A stretch of DNA of 64,000 nucleotides, taken from contig NZ_CP086727.1 in NCBI RefSeq assembly GCF_020906275.1, positions 2,418,001 through 2,482,000 on the forward strand. The letters run 5' to 3'. The notes below the pieces were generated by a model, which was given only the letters and a program-made list of their open reading frames with translations, was not told the origin of the DNA and did not search any database. Shown here piece by piece: positions 44,371 to 55,422 of the stretch (positions within the stretch are counted from its first letter, which is position 1; each line of letters opens with the position of its first letter). The position numbers were made by a program, and so were the translations under genes. The DNA comes from Parasphingorhabdus litoris DSM 22379 (lineage in GTDB: Bacteria; Pseudomonadota; Alphaproteobacteria; Sphingomonadales; Sphingomonadaceae).

Positions 44371-45714
44371 ATGCCGATACCGCCCCTTCCTGAATTACCG
44401 CCCATTCGCCTCGGCCAACAATCGGCCAAAATGCACAGCTGGATTCAGACCCGGCTATGGGCGCAGGTCATGGTGGCGCTGGTACTGGGCATAGCCACCG
44501 GGCTTCTACTGGGTCCCGAATATGGCCTGATTTCAGCAGAAACCGCGCGCTGGCTGGGTGCGTGGCTGGCACTTCCCGGGCAGCTTTTTCTGGGTCTGAT
44601 CGCAATGGTGTTGGTGCCGTTGGTATTTGCATCGATTATCGGCGGCTTGACCGGCAGCGGATCGAGCGAAGCGCTGCAGAGGATAGGATTGCGCTTCGCC
44701 GGTTTCGTTCTTGCCACGACTTTTGCGGCAGCGGCTATCGGCATCACACTTGCAGATCTATTGCGTCCTGGCGCTGGCCTGACCAGCTCTTTCCGGACCA
44801 AATCCTATACACCCCTTCCCGAAGGCGAAGCAGCAGTATTTGATCTGGGCAAAGCGCCAGAGATGATATCCGCCATCCTGCCCGACAATCCCACCGCATC
44901 TATTGTCCAGGGCGATTTATTGGCGGTGGTCATCCTCGCCCTGTTGGTCGGCATTGCTGCCACACAGGTAGCGCGAGAGCGGATAGAGCCGTTTCTGTCG
45001 GTGCTCGACGCGCTGCTTTCCATCTGCATGACCATAGTCAAATGGGCCATGTTTCTTGCGCCTCTGGCGGTTTTCGGGATGATGGCACAGCTGGTCATGC
45101 AGATCGGTCTGGATACATTGATAGCCGTATCAGCCTATGTCGGCACCGTCCTGCTCGGTTTGCTCCTATTGTTTCTGCTATATCTTGCCATCCTCGCCAT
45201 TTTTTGCCGGATAGGGCCGATTACATTTTTCAGGAAAGCCGGCGAAACGTTATTACTCGCCTTTTCGACATCCAGTTCGGCCGCGGTCATGCCCAGCACG
45301 GTTCAGTCGGCAAAGCGGCTTGGCGTACCGCGCGATGTGGCGAACCTGGTTGCACCGCTTGGAGCCACCATGAACATGGCTGGAACCGCTCTATACCAAA
45401 GCGTCGCAATCCTCTTTCTCGCGCAAATGTCGGGTATCGAACTCAGCGCGGGTGATATCATGATCATGACCGTCACGTTGGTTGCCTCTTCCATCGGCGC
45501 ACCCGGAACGCCGGGTGTTAGTATTGCCATTCTCGTCAGCGTGGCCGCGGGCTTTGGTATTCCAGCCGATGGTATGGTGATTGTCATGGGTGTCGATCGG
45601 TTGCTCGACATGAGCCGTACCAGTGTCAACGTCGCCGGCGATCTGACGGCAAGCACCTTGTTACGTAGCGTTGCCATTCCGGTTGACGAAAAGCCGGCAG
45701 GACAAGGCACATAA
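44371..45714 (+). CDS. Dicarboxylate/amino acid:cation symporter (DAACS family)
   Basis: A 447-residue transporter with about eight membrane helices and two re-entrant hairpins. Signature regions are the serine-rich LAFSTSSSAAVMPSTV, then NLVAPLGATMNMAGTALYQ and the late GVDRLLDMSRTSVNVAGD with conserved Asp and Asn. It takes up C4-dicarboxylates or glutamate/aspartate with protons or sodium. ATG 44371 is assumed; ATG 44431 would remove a Pro-rich leader and fits some relatives better. Divergent from the ligase. Confidence 0.92.
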   Translation: MPIPPLPELPPIRLGQQSAKMHSWIQTRLWAQVMVALVLGIATGLLLGPEYGLISAETARWLGAWLALPGQLFLGLIAMVLVPLVFASIIGGLTGSGSSEALQRIGLRFAGFVLATTFAAAAIGITLADLLRPGAGLTSSFRTKSYTPLPEGEAAVFDLGKAPEMISAILPDNPTASIVQGDLLAVVILALLVGIAATQVARERIEPFLSVLDALLSICMTIVKWAMFLAPLAVFGMMAQLVMQIGLDTLIAVSAYVGTVLLGLLLLFLLYLAILAIFCRIGPITFFRKAGETLLLAFSTSSSAAVMPSTVQSAKRLGVPRDVANLVAPLGATMNMAGTALYQSVAILFLAQMSGIELSAGDIMIMTVTLVASSIGAPGTPGVSIAILVSVAAGFGIPADGMVIVMGVDRLLDMSRTSVNVAGDLTASTLLRSVAIPVDEKPAGQGT

Positions 45715-45810
45715 TCTATGAAAAACGCCGCATTATCCGATCACGCCCATCTGGACGCTATCAGGGTCACTGCTTAATTCCGAACCCATCCCCCAACAAA
45801 AGGAAAAAAC

Positions 45811-46218
45811 ATGTCACATTCGACTATCCCCACCAACTGCCTGGTCGTTGTCGCTACTGGTGCTGAAGCCAAGCTCTATCGCAATATCGGTGATGATGAT
45901 GGTATCAAGCTGCGGGCCGAGAGGACGATTGGTCCGAAAAACCTCAGCTCTGAGGGACCATCGGGATCCCATATGCCCGATTCCTCGATTAGGGAAACAG
46001 ATGAAGCAACATTTTCAAAGCAATTGGCGCATCATCTCTATGAACTTGCCCATGAGGGAAAGTTTGACAGCCTGGTACTCGCCGCCGATCCAGACAGCCT
46101 CGGCGAGATGCGCCCGCTGCTGCACAAGGAAGTGACCGACCGGATTGTGCTGGAAATGGGCAAAACACTGGTCAACTCGTCAATCAAGGATATCGAGCGA
46201 ACGATTCAGAATAACTGA
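45811..46218 (+). CDS. Host attachment family protein (baeRF-like)
   Basis: A 135-residue cytoplasmic protein. The opening CLVVVATGAEAKLYRNIG and the middle FSKQLAHHLYEL and FDSLVLAADPDSLGEMR segments match the family labelled as required for attachment to host cells, related to archaeal/bacterial release-factor-like domains. The plant-attachment name comes from Agrobacterium and need not apply. AAAGGA precedes ATG 45811. It follows the symporter after 96 bases. Confidence 0.85.
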   Translation: MSHSTIPTNCLVVVATGAEAKLYRNIGDDDGIKLRAERTIGPKNLSSEGPSGSHMPDSSIRETDEATFSKQLAHHLYELAHEGKFDSLVLAADPDSLGEMRPLLHKEVTDRIVLEMGKTLVNSSIKDIERTIQNN

Positions 46219-46244
46219 TATATTAAGGCCTCTTGCAAGCCAGA

Positions 46245-46757
46245 TTAGCCAGCGACCAGTTTGACAAACGTGCTTTCAACCCAACCGCTTTTGCACGGAC
46301 CGTCATAATTCCGTTTGGACCGGACTGGCGAGGATACACCGCAATCGAGCGATCCGCTGGTTGCGGTGCCGTCTGCGCTGGGTTCAGCGGTTGCGCTATC
46401 ATCATAGACAATGCCCAGCCATTGCTGGTCATGACTGCGGGTGCAGATATGGACTAGCTGGCCTGCGGGCAGACCATCTTTGCGCTCTGCTGCATCAAAT
46501 GGCGAGATAAGGACATCAAGCTCCGCCGCGCGCAGGCCGGTTACCCGTCCCATGGCCTGACAGGCATCAAAGCGCGGTCCGCCTTCGCCAATACGAACCG
46601 GCCGTTCACCAGGATTCGCTCCGATCCGCTCGGTCCGGCCAGTCGGATTGGCAGTATCGGTCTGACTTTCTTGCAAATCATCACTAACCTGCGTGGTCTC
46701 TGAACAGGCGCTGGCCCCAAAACAGATCAGCGCGGCGGGGATCAAACTTCTCATCAT
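46245..46757 (-). CDS. Exported lipoprotein of unknown function, possible SH3-like domain
   Basis: A 170-residue protein with a lipoprotein signal peptide (lipobox SACS, Cys18) and a Ser/Thr/Asp-rich linker. The folded part begins near residue 60 (RFDACQAMGRVTGL) and ends with GWVESTFVKLV, a pattern reminiscent of bacterial SH3-like domains, with four Cys that could pair in the periplasm. I cannot assign a function. It is convergent with the attachment-family gene. Confidence 0.75.
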   Translation of the reverse strand: MMRSLIPAALICFGASACSETTQVSDDLQESQTDTANPTGRTERIGANPGERPVRIGEGGPRFDACQAMGRVTGLRAAELDVLISPFDAAERKDGLPAGQLVHICTRSHDQQWLGIVYDDSATAEPSADGTATSGSLDCGVSSPVRSKRNYDGPCKSGWVESTFVKLVAG

Positions 46758-46813
46758 GTCTATGGTCTAGACCAAAATAGAGGCTTTTGGAAAGATTCGA
46801 ATGACCAGCTAAC

Positions 46814-47215
46814 TCACAATACAATCTGTGTTTGGGTTACGACCGCGACCAATGTGCCGTCTTCCAGCGATATTCGCGTTTGCCAGACAGATTGTCGCCG
46901 ACCGACCTTTAGTGGCACGGATTCGCCATAAACTGTCTGTCCTTCCGGCGCGGCATTCAGGAAATTGGTTTTGCTTTCAGACGTGGTGGTACCGTTCGAT
47001 CCCTCTGGCAGATTGGCAAAGCCGCCAAATGCCCCCAAAACATCGGCAAAAGTCATCACCGCGCCACCATGAATGGACGGCGTTCCCCGGCCATTGCCTG
47101 CTGTACAGATTTCCGGCCTAACCAGCATTTCACCAAGGATTTTCTCCTTGGTCATTTCCGTGATTTTGATGCCCATGGTCTTGGCAAAGGGGACGATGTC
47201 GGCTGGGTTACTCAT
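46814..47215 (-). CDS. PaaI-type hotdog-fold thioesterase
   Basis: A 133-residue hotdog-fold protein. The segment SIHGGAVMTFADVLGAFGG is the PaaI-type active-site helix, with Gly-Gly and Asp present. It likely hydrolyses acyl- or aryl-CoA thioesters in the cytoplasm. GGAGAA lies six bases before ATG 47215. The closest functional partner in the window may be the acyl-CoA ligase, but the genes are not linked. Confidence 0.88.
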   Translation of the reverse strand: MSNPADIVPFAKTMGIKITEMTKEKILGEMLVRPEICTAGNGRGTPSIHGGAVMTFADVLGAFGGFANLPEGSNGTTTSESKTNFLNAAPEGQTVYGESVPLKVGRRQSVWQTRISLEDGTLVAVVTQTQIVL

Positions 47216-47369
47216 AAACAATTCTCCTCATGAAACTTGGGTATATATCGGCATTTTAATGGCGAAAATCACTGCTATCGATAGGTACAAGCTGAGTGGT
47301 CATAACTATCTGTAAAATATAGAATATAATATCTGAATTTCCAACAAATCTCTTGGGTTTCAGTCCTGA

Positions 47370-49886
<2,517 letters not shown>

Positions 49887-49915
49887 GTTCCATTATTTGC
49901 CGGCTGGCGGAGAAG

Positions 49916-52075
49916 TCAGTCGGCAATCTCCAAACCCACGGCATCGGCCATGAAGCCGTAAATATCGGAATATTCCTCGATCAACTTGTCCGTCGGCTTT
50001 CCGCTGCCATGCCCTGCCCTAGTTTCGATGCGAATCAGATGCGGTTTGTTTCCTGTGTTCAGCGCTTGCAGGCGCGCGGTATATTTAAAGCTGTGCCCCG
50101 GCACCACGCGATCATCGGTATCGGCGGTTGAAACGATCAACGCGGGATAGTCCGTTCCGTCCTTGATATTGTGATAGGGTGAATAGGAAAGCAGCTTCCT
50201 GAAGTCCGCTTCCTTGTTGGGATAGCCATAGTCATCGACCCAGTAACGCCCCGCGGTAAACCGATCAAAGCGCAACATGTCCATCACCCCCACGGCTGCA
50301 TGGCCCGTCGTGAACAGATCGGGACGCTGATTCATCACCGCACCGACGAGCAGCCCGCCATTGGAGCGACCTTCAATCGCCAGGCCATCTTTTGGCGTGA
50401 TGCCCTCTGCAATCAGATATTCACCAGCAGCGATGAAGTCATCGAACACATTCTGTTTGTTCTGCAGTCTTCCGCCATCATGCCATTCTTTGCCATATTC
50501 TCCGCCACCACGCAGATTGGCAGAGGCATAGACACCGCCTGCCTTGATCCACGCCATTTTAGGCTCGCTGTAGCCAGGCAGAACCGAAATGTTAAAACCG
50601 CCATAGCCGTAGAGCAATGTCGGGGCGCCCTCGCTCAGATCGAGATCTTTCTTGTGCACCAGGAACATCGGAATTTTGGTGCCGTCTTTGCTTTCATAAA
50701 AACGCTGCGACACGGTGATGCTTTCGGGATCGAAAGGAACATCCGGTTGCGCCCACACGGTCGGTGCACCGGCGTCAGCAAAGCTATAAATTGTCGCCGG
50801 ACGATTGTAGCTTTCAAAAGCAAAATAACCGGAAGATGCCTTGGCAGAACCATCAAGCCCCTTCACCTGACCCAGTCCGGGTAAATCCACCACACCCTTT
50901 GGCGTGCCATCTACAGCGAACAGTTCCAGCCGACTTTTGGCATCATCAATATAATCGACTGCCAACGTGTTACCAACCAGTACCGCGTCGTCAATTGTCG
51001 CCACATGCTCCGGAACAATCTCCACCCATTCAGGGTTTTCCGCGCTGACATCGGTTTTCATCACCCGCAGGCGCGGTGCGTCCTTGTTGGTCACAAAATA
51101 GAGCGTATCGCCCACACCATCAATCAGCGACCAATTATGGTCAAAGCCGGTGATCAGCTTGCGCGGTTCAATCTCGTTCGCATCTACTTTGACCAGCGTG
51201 ATTTCATAGCGATCATCGGTCCCAGAAGAGGATGTAATTACCACCCACTCTTTGTCGGATGTTACGGTAGCGGTGTGACTTAGTTCCGGTTGATCGGGAG
51301 TCTCATAAACCTTGATATCCCGGCTTTGCTCCTTGCCGATCATATGCATATAGACTGTGTGATTTTTGTTCAGCGATTGAAAGGCTGCTCCCTCTTCGGG
51401 CTCCGGAAAGCGGGAATATAGAAAGCCGCTATTGGCCGGCATCCACGCCAAGTCGCTGAATTTCACCCACTCAACGCTATCTTTCATTATCTCGCCGGTC
51501 GCGACATTGATGACTTTCAATGTGCGCCAGTCAGAGCCGCCGTCCTGCACTGCATAAACCAGCAAGCTGCCATCGCTCGATGGTTTCCACTCCGCCAGTG
51601 CCGTTGCGCCATCTTCTGACCAACCCGCAGGATCTATTAAGACGCGCTCTTCGCCATCTTTCCCATCCCGAACATAGAGTATGGCCTGATTCTGACCACC
51701 ACTCTTGCGCTCATAGAAATATTTCCCCCCAGCCTCGACTGGAGGTTCGATTTCGTCATAGTCAAAAAGCGCAGTCATCGAGGCTGCCAGCGGTTCGCGG
51801 CCGTCCAGCGTCGCCAGATAAGCATCGGTCACACTATTTTGCGCCGCGACCCAGGCCGCTACGTCTGCATCCTCGCGAACATCATTTTCCAGCCAACGAT
51901 AAGGGTCGGCAATCGCTTCACCAAATTGCTCTTCAACCACATCAACAGTTTTGGTTTCCGGGTAGGTCAAAGCCTTGGCTTCCTCTGCTTGTTCTTCTGT
52001 CTGAGCTAAAACCGGAGTAGCGGCAACAATCGCACTGGTGGAAAGAGCAACCGCGAGAATGGAGGTGATACGCAT
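49916..52075 (-). CDS. Secreted prolyl oligopeptidase (S9 family)
   Basis: A 719-residue serine peptidase with a signal peptide (residues 1-24, ending VLAQ), so it acts in the periplasm. The amino half is the S9 propeller starting DPYRWLEND. The catalytic triad is intact: Ser in IEGRSNGGLL, Asp in STADTDDRVVPGHSFKY, His in RAGHGSGKP. It cleaves short peptides after proline. ATG 52075 has GGGAAA upstream. It is cotranscribed with nothing obvious and begins just past the rplQ terminator. Confidence 0.94.
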   Translation of the reverse strand: MRITSILAVALSTSAIVAATPVLAQTEEQAEEAKALTYPETKTVDVVEEQFGEAIADPYRWLENDVREDADVAAWVAAQNSVTDAYLATLDGREPLAASMTALFDYDEIEPPVEAGGKYFYERKSGGQNQAILYVRDGKDGEERVLIDPAGWSEDGATALAEWKPSSDGSLLVYAVQDGGSDWRTLKVINVATGEIMKDSVEWVKFSDLAWMPANSGFLYSRFPEPEEGAAFQSLNKNHTVYMHMIGKEQSRDIKVYETPDQPELSHTATVTSDKEWVVITSSSGTDDRYEITLVKVDANEIEPRKLITGFDHNWSLIDGVGDTLYFVTNKDAPRLRVMKTDVSAENPEWVEIVPEHVATIDDAVLVGNTLAVDYIDDAKSRLELFAVDGTPKGVVDLPGLGQVKGLDGSAKASSGYFAFESYNRPATIYSFADAGAPTVWAQPDVPFDPESITVSQRFYESKDGTKIPMFLVHKKDLDLSEGAPTLLYGYGGFNISVLPGYSEPKMAWIKAGGVYASANLRGGGEYGKEWHDGGRLQNKQNVFDDFIAAGEYLIAEGITPKDGLAIEGRSNGGLLVGAVMNQRPDLFTTGHAAVGVMDMLRFDRFTAGRYWVDDYGYPNKEADFRKLLSYSPYHNIKDGTDYPALIVSTADTDDRVVPGHSFKYTARLQALNTGNKPHLIRIETRAGHGSGKPTDKLIEEYSDIYGFMADAVGLEIAD

Positions 52076-52103
52076 AAAATTTCCCGAACAATGAAACCAA
52101 AAG

Positions 52104-52140
52104 AAAAGAGGCCACAAGCCTATCGCTCGCAGCCTCTTTT
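52104..52140 (-). terminator. Intrinsic terminator of the rpoA-rplQ end
   Basis: AAAAGAGGC at 52104-52112 pairs with GCCTCTTTT at 52132-52140, perfect over nine bases with a 19-base loop; on the minus strand the stem is followed by T-rich sequence. It lies 31 bases downstream of the rplQ stop at 52172, where the operon should end. Confidence 0.8.
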
Positions 52141-52171
52141 ATCAATTGAAACTATCTGTCAGGTGAAGCGT

Positions 52172-52594
52172 TTATGCCTCTTCGAAGTCTTCCTCAGCAT
52201 TCTGGTCCGGACCACTATCCTGACCTTTGGCATCTTCATCACGGTCCACCAGTTCGATCACTGCCATCGCAGCGGCGTCGGAGTCACGGAAACCGGCTTT
52301 GATGATACGCGTATAACCGCCATTACGGTCGCTGTAGCGCTCAGCCAGTTCTTCAAAAAGCTTCTTCTCCTGAACTTCATCCATCAAACGCGAATGCGCA
52401 AGACGACGGTTGGACAGGCCACCTTTTTTCGCCAGGGTGATCAGCTTTTCTACATAAGGCCGCATTTCTTTGGCTTTAGGCAGGGTTGTCATGATCTGCT
52501 CATGCTTGATAAGTGCCGCAGACAGGTTTTTCAGCAAAGCCTGACGGTGAGCACCGGTCCGCTGCATACGGCGGCCCTTCATTCTATGACGCAT
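52172..52594 (-). CDS. rplQ: 50S ribosomal protein L17
   Basis: A 140-residue ribosomal protein. The opening [20 protein letters not shown] and [20 protein letters not shown] are L17. The carboxy end from about residue 118 is an acidic Asp/Glu/Gln-rich tail beyond the usual length, common in alphaproteobacteria. It is the last gene of the operon but is separated from rpoA by 270 bases of palindromic DNA. Confidence 0.97.
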   Translation of the reverse strand: MRHRMKGRRMQRTGAHRQALLKNLSAALIKHEQIMTTLPKAKEMRPYVEKLITLAKKGGLSNRRLAHSRLMDEVQEKKLFEELAERYSDRNGGYTRIIKAGFRDSDAAAMAVIELVDRDEDAKGQDSGPDQNAEEDFEEA

Positions 52595-52678
52595 AATATT
52601 TTCCTTCGTTCGTTATGAGCCCGTGTGAGGTAGCTCGTAGCAGGTGATTTCAAGGGCATCACCAATTCACCCTTTGCT

Positions 52679-52855
52679 CCTCTCCCCTGGAGGGAGAGGA
52701 TAGTGCCGCTTGGCAGCATCGCTGCCTAGCAAAACTTGGAGAGGGGGAGCGGCGTTTTCCGCCGCGCGTTCGCTTGCGAACGCTACCCCTCACCCAGCTA
52801 CGACTAGCGAACAAGTTCGCAAGTCTGCGCAACCCTCTCCCTCAAGGGGAGAGGG
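52679..52855. repeat. Cluster of palindromes between rpoA and rplQ
   Basis: The 270-base gap holds no gene but six inverted repeats. The outer pair, CCTCTCCCCTGGAGGGAG-type at 52679-52699 and a mirror copy at 52833-52855, are each palindromic and near-reverse complements of each other. Between them are GGCAGC/GCTGCC (52712-52726), GCGGCG/CGCCGC (52749-52765), GCGTTCGC/GCGAACGC (52766-52783) and GCGAAC/GTTCGC (52807-52820). This is the build of a small dispersed palindromic element, here inside the operon. Its copies elsewhere cannot be checked from this window. Confidence 0.85.
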
Positions 52856-52864
52856 ATAATTATT

Positions 52865-53923
52865 TTAACCCAGCAGTTCTTGCTCAAGCTTCTTGGCCAT
52901 TTCCTCGATATTTTCAGGCGGCCAGCCAGGAATATCCATTCCCAGACGCAGACCCATGCTGGACAGCACTTCCTTGATTTCGTTCAAGGACTTGCGGCCA
53001 AAGTTAGGCGTACGCAGCATTTCGGCTTCGGTTTTCTGCACCAGATCGCCAATATAGATGATATTGTCGTTCTTTAGGCAGTTTGCCGAGCGGACGGACA
53101 GTTCCAACTCGTCGACCTTCTTGAGAAGGTAACGGTTGAGCTGGTTGGCATCGCTTTCCTGCTGGCTTTGCGCTGCAGCCATGCCGATGGGCGATGACAC
53201 GCTTTCCAAAGCTTCTTCGAAATGCACGAACAGCTGCAACTGGTCCTGAAGAATGCGCGCTGCATAAGCAATCGCATCTTCCGGTGTTACCGTGCCGTCG
53301 GTGTCGATGGTGAGGTTCAGCTTGTCAAAGTCAAGCTCCTGACCAACGCGGGCATTATCGACTTTGTAGGAAACCTGACGGATTGGCGAATAGAGCGAGT
53401 CAACCGGGATCAGGCCGATTGGCGCGTCTGCCGGACGGTTCGCAACCGCTGGAACATAGCCCTTACCAACATTGACGGTCAGTTCCATGTTGAACGACGC
53501 GCCTTCATCAAGGTGACAGATAACCAGATCAGGGTTCATCACTTCAATGTCGCCGGAAACCGCAATATCACCTGCAGTCACTTCAGCAGGACCGGTTGCG
53601 GAAAGCTGCAGACGCTTGGCATCTTCACCTTCCATTTTCAGGGCGATCTGCTTGACGTTCAGAACAATGTCGGTGACATCTTCACGCACGCCGGGGAGCG
53701 ACGAGAATTCATGCAGGGCATTTTCGATCTTGATCGAGGTAACCGCAGCGCCTTGCAGCGATGACAGCAAAACACGGCGAAGCGCGTTACCAATGGTCAA
53801 GCCAAAGCCGCGCTCAAGAGGTTCTGCTACAAAAGTAGCTTTACGCTTGGGATCACCACCAGATTTTATATCGAGAACATTGGGCTTTTTGAGTTCTTGC
53901 CAGTTCTTCATATTGACAGTCAT
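52865..53923 (-). CDS. rpoA: DNA-directed RNA polymerase subunit alpha
   Basis: A 352-residue alpha subunit. The amino-terminal assembly domain has [20 protein letters not shown], the linker follows near residue 245, and the carboxy-terminal domain has [17 protein letters not shown] with the DNA- and activator-binding helices. Length is normal. It is followed by the palindrome cluster and rplQ. Confidence 0.98.
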   Translation of the reverse strand: MTVNMKNWQELKKPNVLDIKSGGDPKRKATFVAEPLERGFGLTIGNALRRVLLSSLQGAAVTSIKIENALHEFSSLPGVREDVTDIVLNVKQIALKMEGEDAKRLQLSATGPAEVTAGDIAVSGDIEVMNPDLVICHLDEGASFNMELTVNVGKGYVPAVANRPADAPIGLIPVDSLYSPIRQVSYKVDNARVGQELDFDKLNLTIDTDGTVTPEDAIAYAARILQDQLQLFVHFEEALESVSSPIGMAAAQSQQESDANQLNRYLLKKVDELELSVRSANCLKNDNIIYIGDLVQKTEAEMLRTPNFGRKSLNEIKEVLSSMGLRLGMDIPGWPPENIEEMAKKLEQELLG

Positions 53924-54026
53924 GGACTTCCCCTAGTGAGTTCAAAGAGTGGGTTGGACCGTTACCACTCCGAATTACCAAAAATTGGAAACTACCGGCC
54001 GGATAGTTCCCGTAAACTTGCGTGGC

Positions 54027-54416
54027 TTAAACGCGGCGGCGTTTGGACGGACGGACACCATTATGCGGGATCGGCGTAACATCGCGGATCGAGGTAATGG
54101 TAAAACCGACGGCCTGCAGCGCGCGAAGTGCGGATTCACGGCCAGAGCCGGGACCTTTCACTTCCACTTCCAGGGTGCGAACACCGTGGTCTGCTGCTTT
54201 CTTGCCAGCGTCTTCTGCGGCAACCTGCGCCGCGTACGGCGTAGATTTACGAGAGCCCTTAAAACCCATCATACCCGCGGAGGACCAGCTTATCGCATTG
54301 CCCTGTGCGTCGGTGATGGTGACCATCGTGTTGTTAAATGTGGCGTTGACGTGCGCTACGCCTGCCGAAATATTTTTGCGCGCGCTTTTCTTAATGCGCT
54401 GCGGTTCGCGTGCCAT
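54027..54416 (-). CDS. rpsK: 30S ribosomal protein S11
   Basis: A 129-residue small-subunit protein of the platform. [19 protein letters not shown] and the closing [19 protein letters not shown] are S11 signatures. It lies between rpsM and rpoA in the normal alpha-operon order, with a 103-base gap before rpoA. Confidence 0.98.
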   Translation of the reverse strand: MAREPQRIKKSARKNISAGVAHVNATFNNTMVTITDAQGNAISWSSAGMMGFKGSRKSTPYAAQVAAEDAGKKAADHGVRTLEVEVKGPGSGRESALRALQAVGFTITSIRDVTPIPHNGVRPSKRRRV

Positions 54417-54466
54417 GTGATCAATTCCTACCTAATATCCAGAAGAGACAAGTCCAAAAGACTGTC

Positions 54467-54835
54467 TTATTTTTTCTTACCGGCAATAGCCTTGGGCTTG
54501 CCTTTGCGGGTACGCGCATTGGTGTGCGTACGCTGTCCGCGAACCGGCAGACCTTTACGGTGACGAAGACCGCGATAGCAGGCCAGATCCATCAGACGTT
54601 TGATGTTCATTGCGTTCTCACGACGCAAATCACCTTCAACCGTATGGTCCGCGTCAATGGTTTCGCGAATGTGCAAAACTTCCTGATCGGTAAGGTCCTG
54701 AACCCGGCGGGCTGGATCGATTTTCAGTTTTTCGACAATTTCAGCCGCTTTCGTGCGCCCGATACCGTGAATATAGGTGAGCGCGATAATAACGCGCTTG
54801 TTTGTTGGGATATTTACCCCGGCAATACGTGCCAA
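54467..54835 (-). CDS. rpsM: 30S ribosomal protein S13
   Basis: A 122-residue small-subunit head protein. [20 protein letters not shown] at the start and [20 protein letters not shown] at the end are S13. The start codon is TTG (54835); AGGAG stands seven bases upstream, and no in-frame ATG fits the conserved start. A TTG start is unusual for a highly expressed ribosomal protein. It is the first gene after the gdhA insertion and must have its own promoter or rely on read-through across about 590 bases. Confidence 0.96.
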   Translation of the reverse strand: MARIAGVNIPTNKRVIIALTYIHGIGRTKAAEIVEKLKIDPARRVQDLTDQEVLHIRETIDADHTVEGDLRRENAMNIKRLMDLACYRGLRHRKGLPVRGQRTHTNARTRKGKPKAIAGKKK

Positions 54836-55422
54836 TATTTTTCTCCTGCTCCACAGAGACCGATTCGCCGGCCTCTATCTCATCGCTAAGCTGTTAAAAA
54901 CACATCCAAAACGCACAAAACCAGCGGACGCCACGAAAGCGTTGCCGGTTGTGTTGGATTTCGAATAGTGATCAGATAGGGAGAGTCGCTGGTGCTGTCA
55001 ATAGCGGTTTCAGCGGCAAACAGGATATTTGCGTCATCTTTGATGCAACCGGTCAATCCCTACGTCAGCTGCTTAGTGAATGACCGCTAAGGGCGCAAAT
55101 GTGGACATTGGATAGCAAGAAACATACCCTCCGGTTACGACCGAGTTGCGGACTATGCTGATAATCACTAGAGACGCTTCCTAGCCTAAGCCAAGCCGGG
55201 AGATTTGACTTGGCGAGGCGATCAGCCGGGACATAGCGATGTGTAACTGGGTTTCTCCCGCCCTCCCGGCACCAGCGTCCGTTTTCAGCTCCGATTTCAG
55301 TCATTATAACATCCGCTTTCGGGATGAAGCGGATGTTGAATTCGCTTTTACACTAACATATAGCGTTCTTGAAAATTCGGCCTGCCGGAACGATCCCAGC
55401 AGGCCAATAATCCGGCTAGATT
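54836..55422. other. 587-base gap between gdhA and rpsM, degenerate repetitive DNA
   Basis: I find no supported gene here. There is a perfect 11-base hairpin, AACATCCGCTT at 55308-55318 and AAGCGGATGTT at 55327-55337, and a related ATGTCCACATTTGCGCC-like stretch near 55085-55110 on the minus strand. Such CATCCGCTTT palindromes belong to a repeat type that is common in alphaproteobacterial intergenic DNA and gives rise to spurious small proteins. A promoter for rpsM must lie near 54850-54950 but I cannot pinpoint it. Confidence 0.55.

Noticed and set aside
52595..52864. CRISPR array
   Set aside because: Several short palindromes are present but no regularly spaced direct repeats with unique spacers.
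55065..55304. 79-codon minus-strand open frame in the gap between gdhA and rpsM
   Set aside because: No recognisable domain, no ribosome binding site, and composition like decayed repeat DNA; frames of this kind are frequent spurious predictions in alphaproteobacteria.
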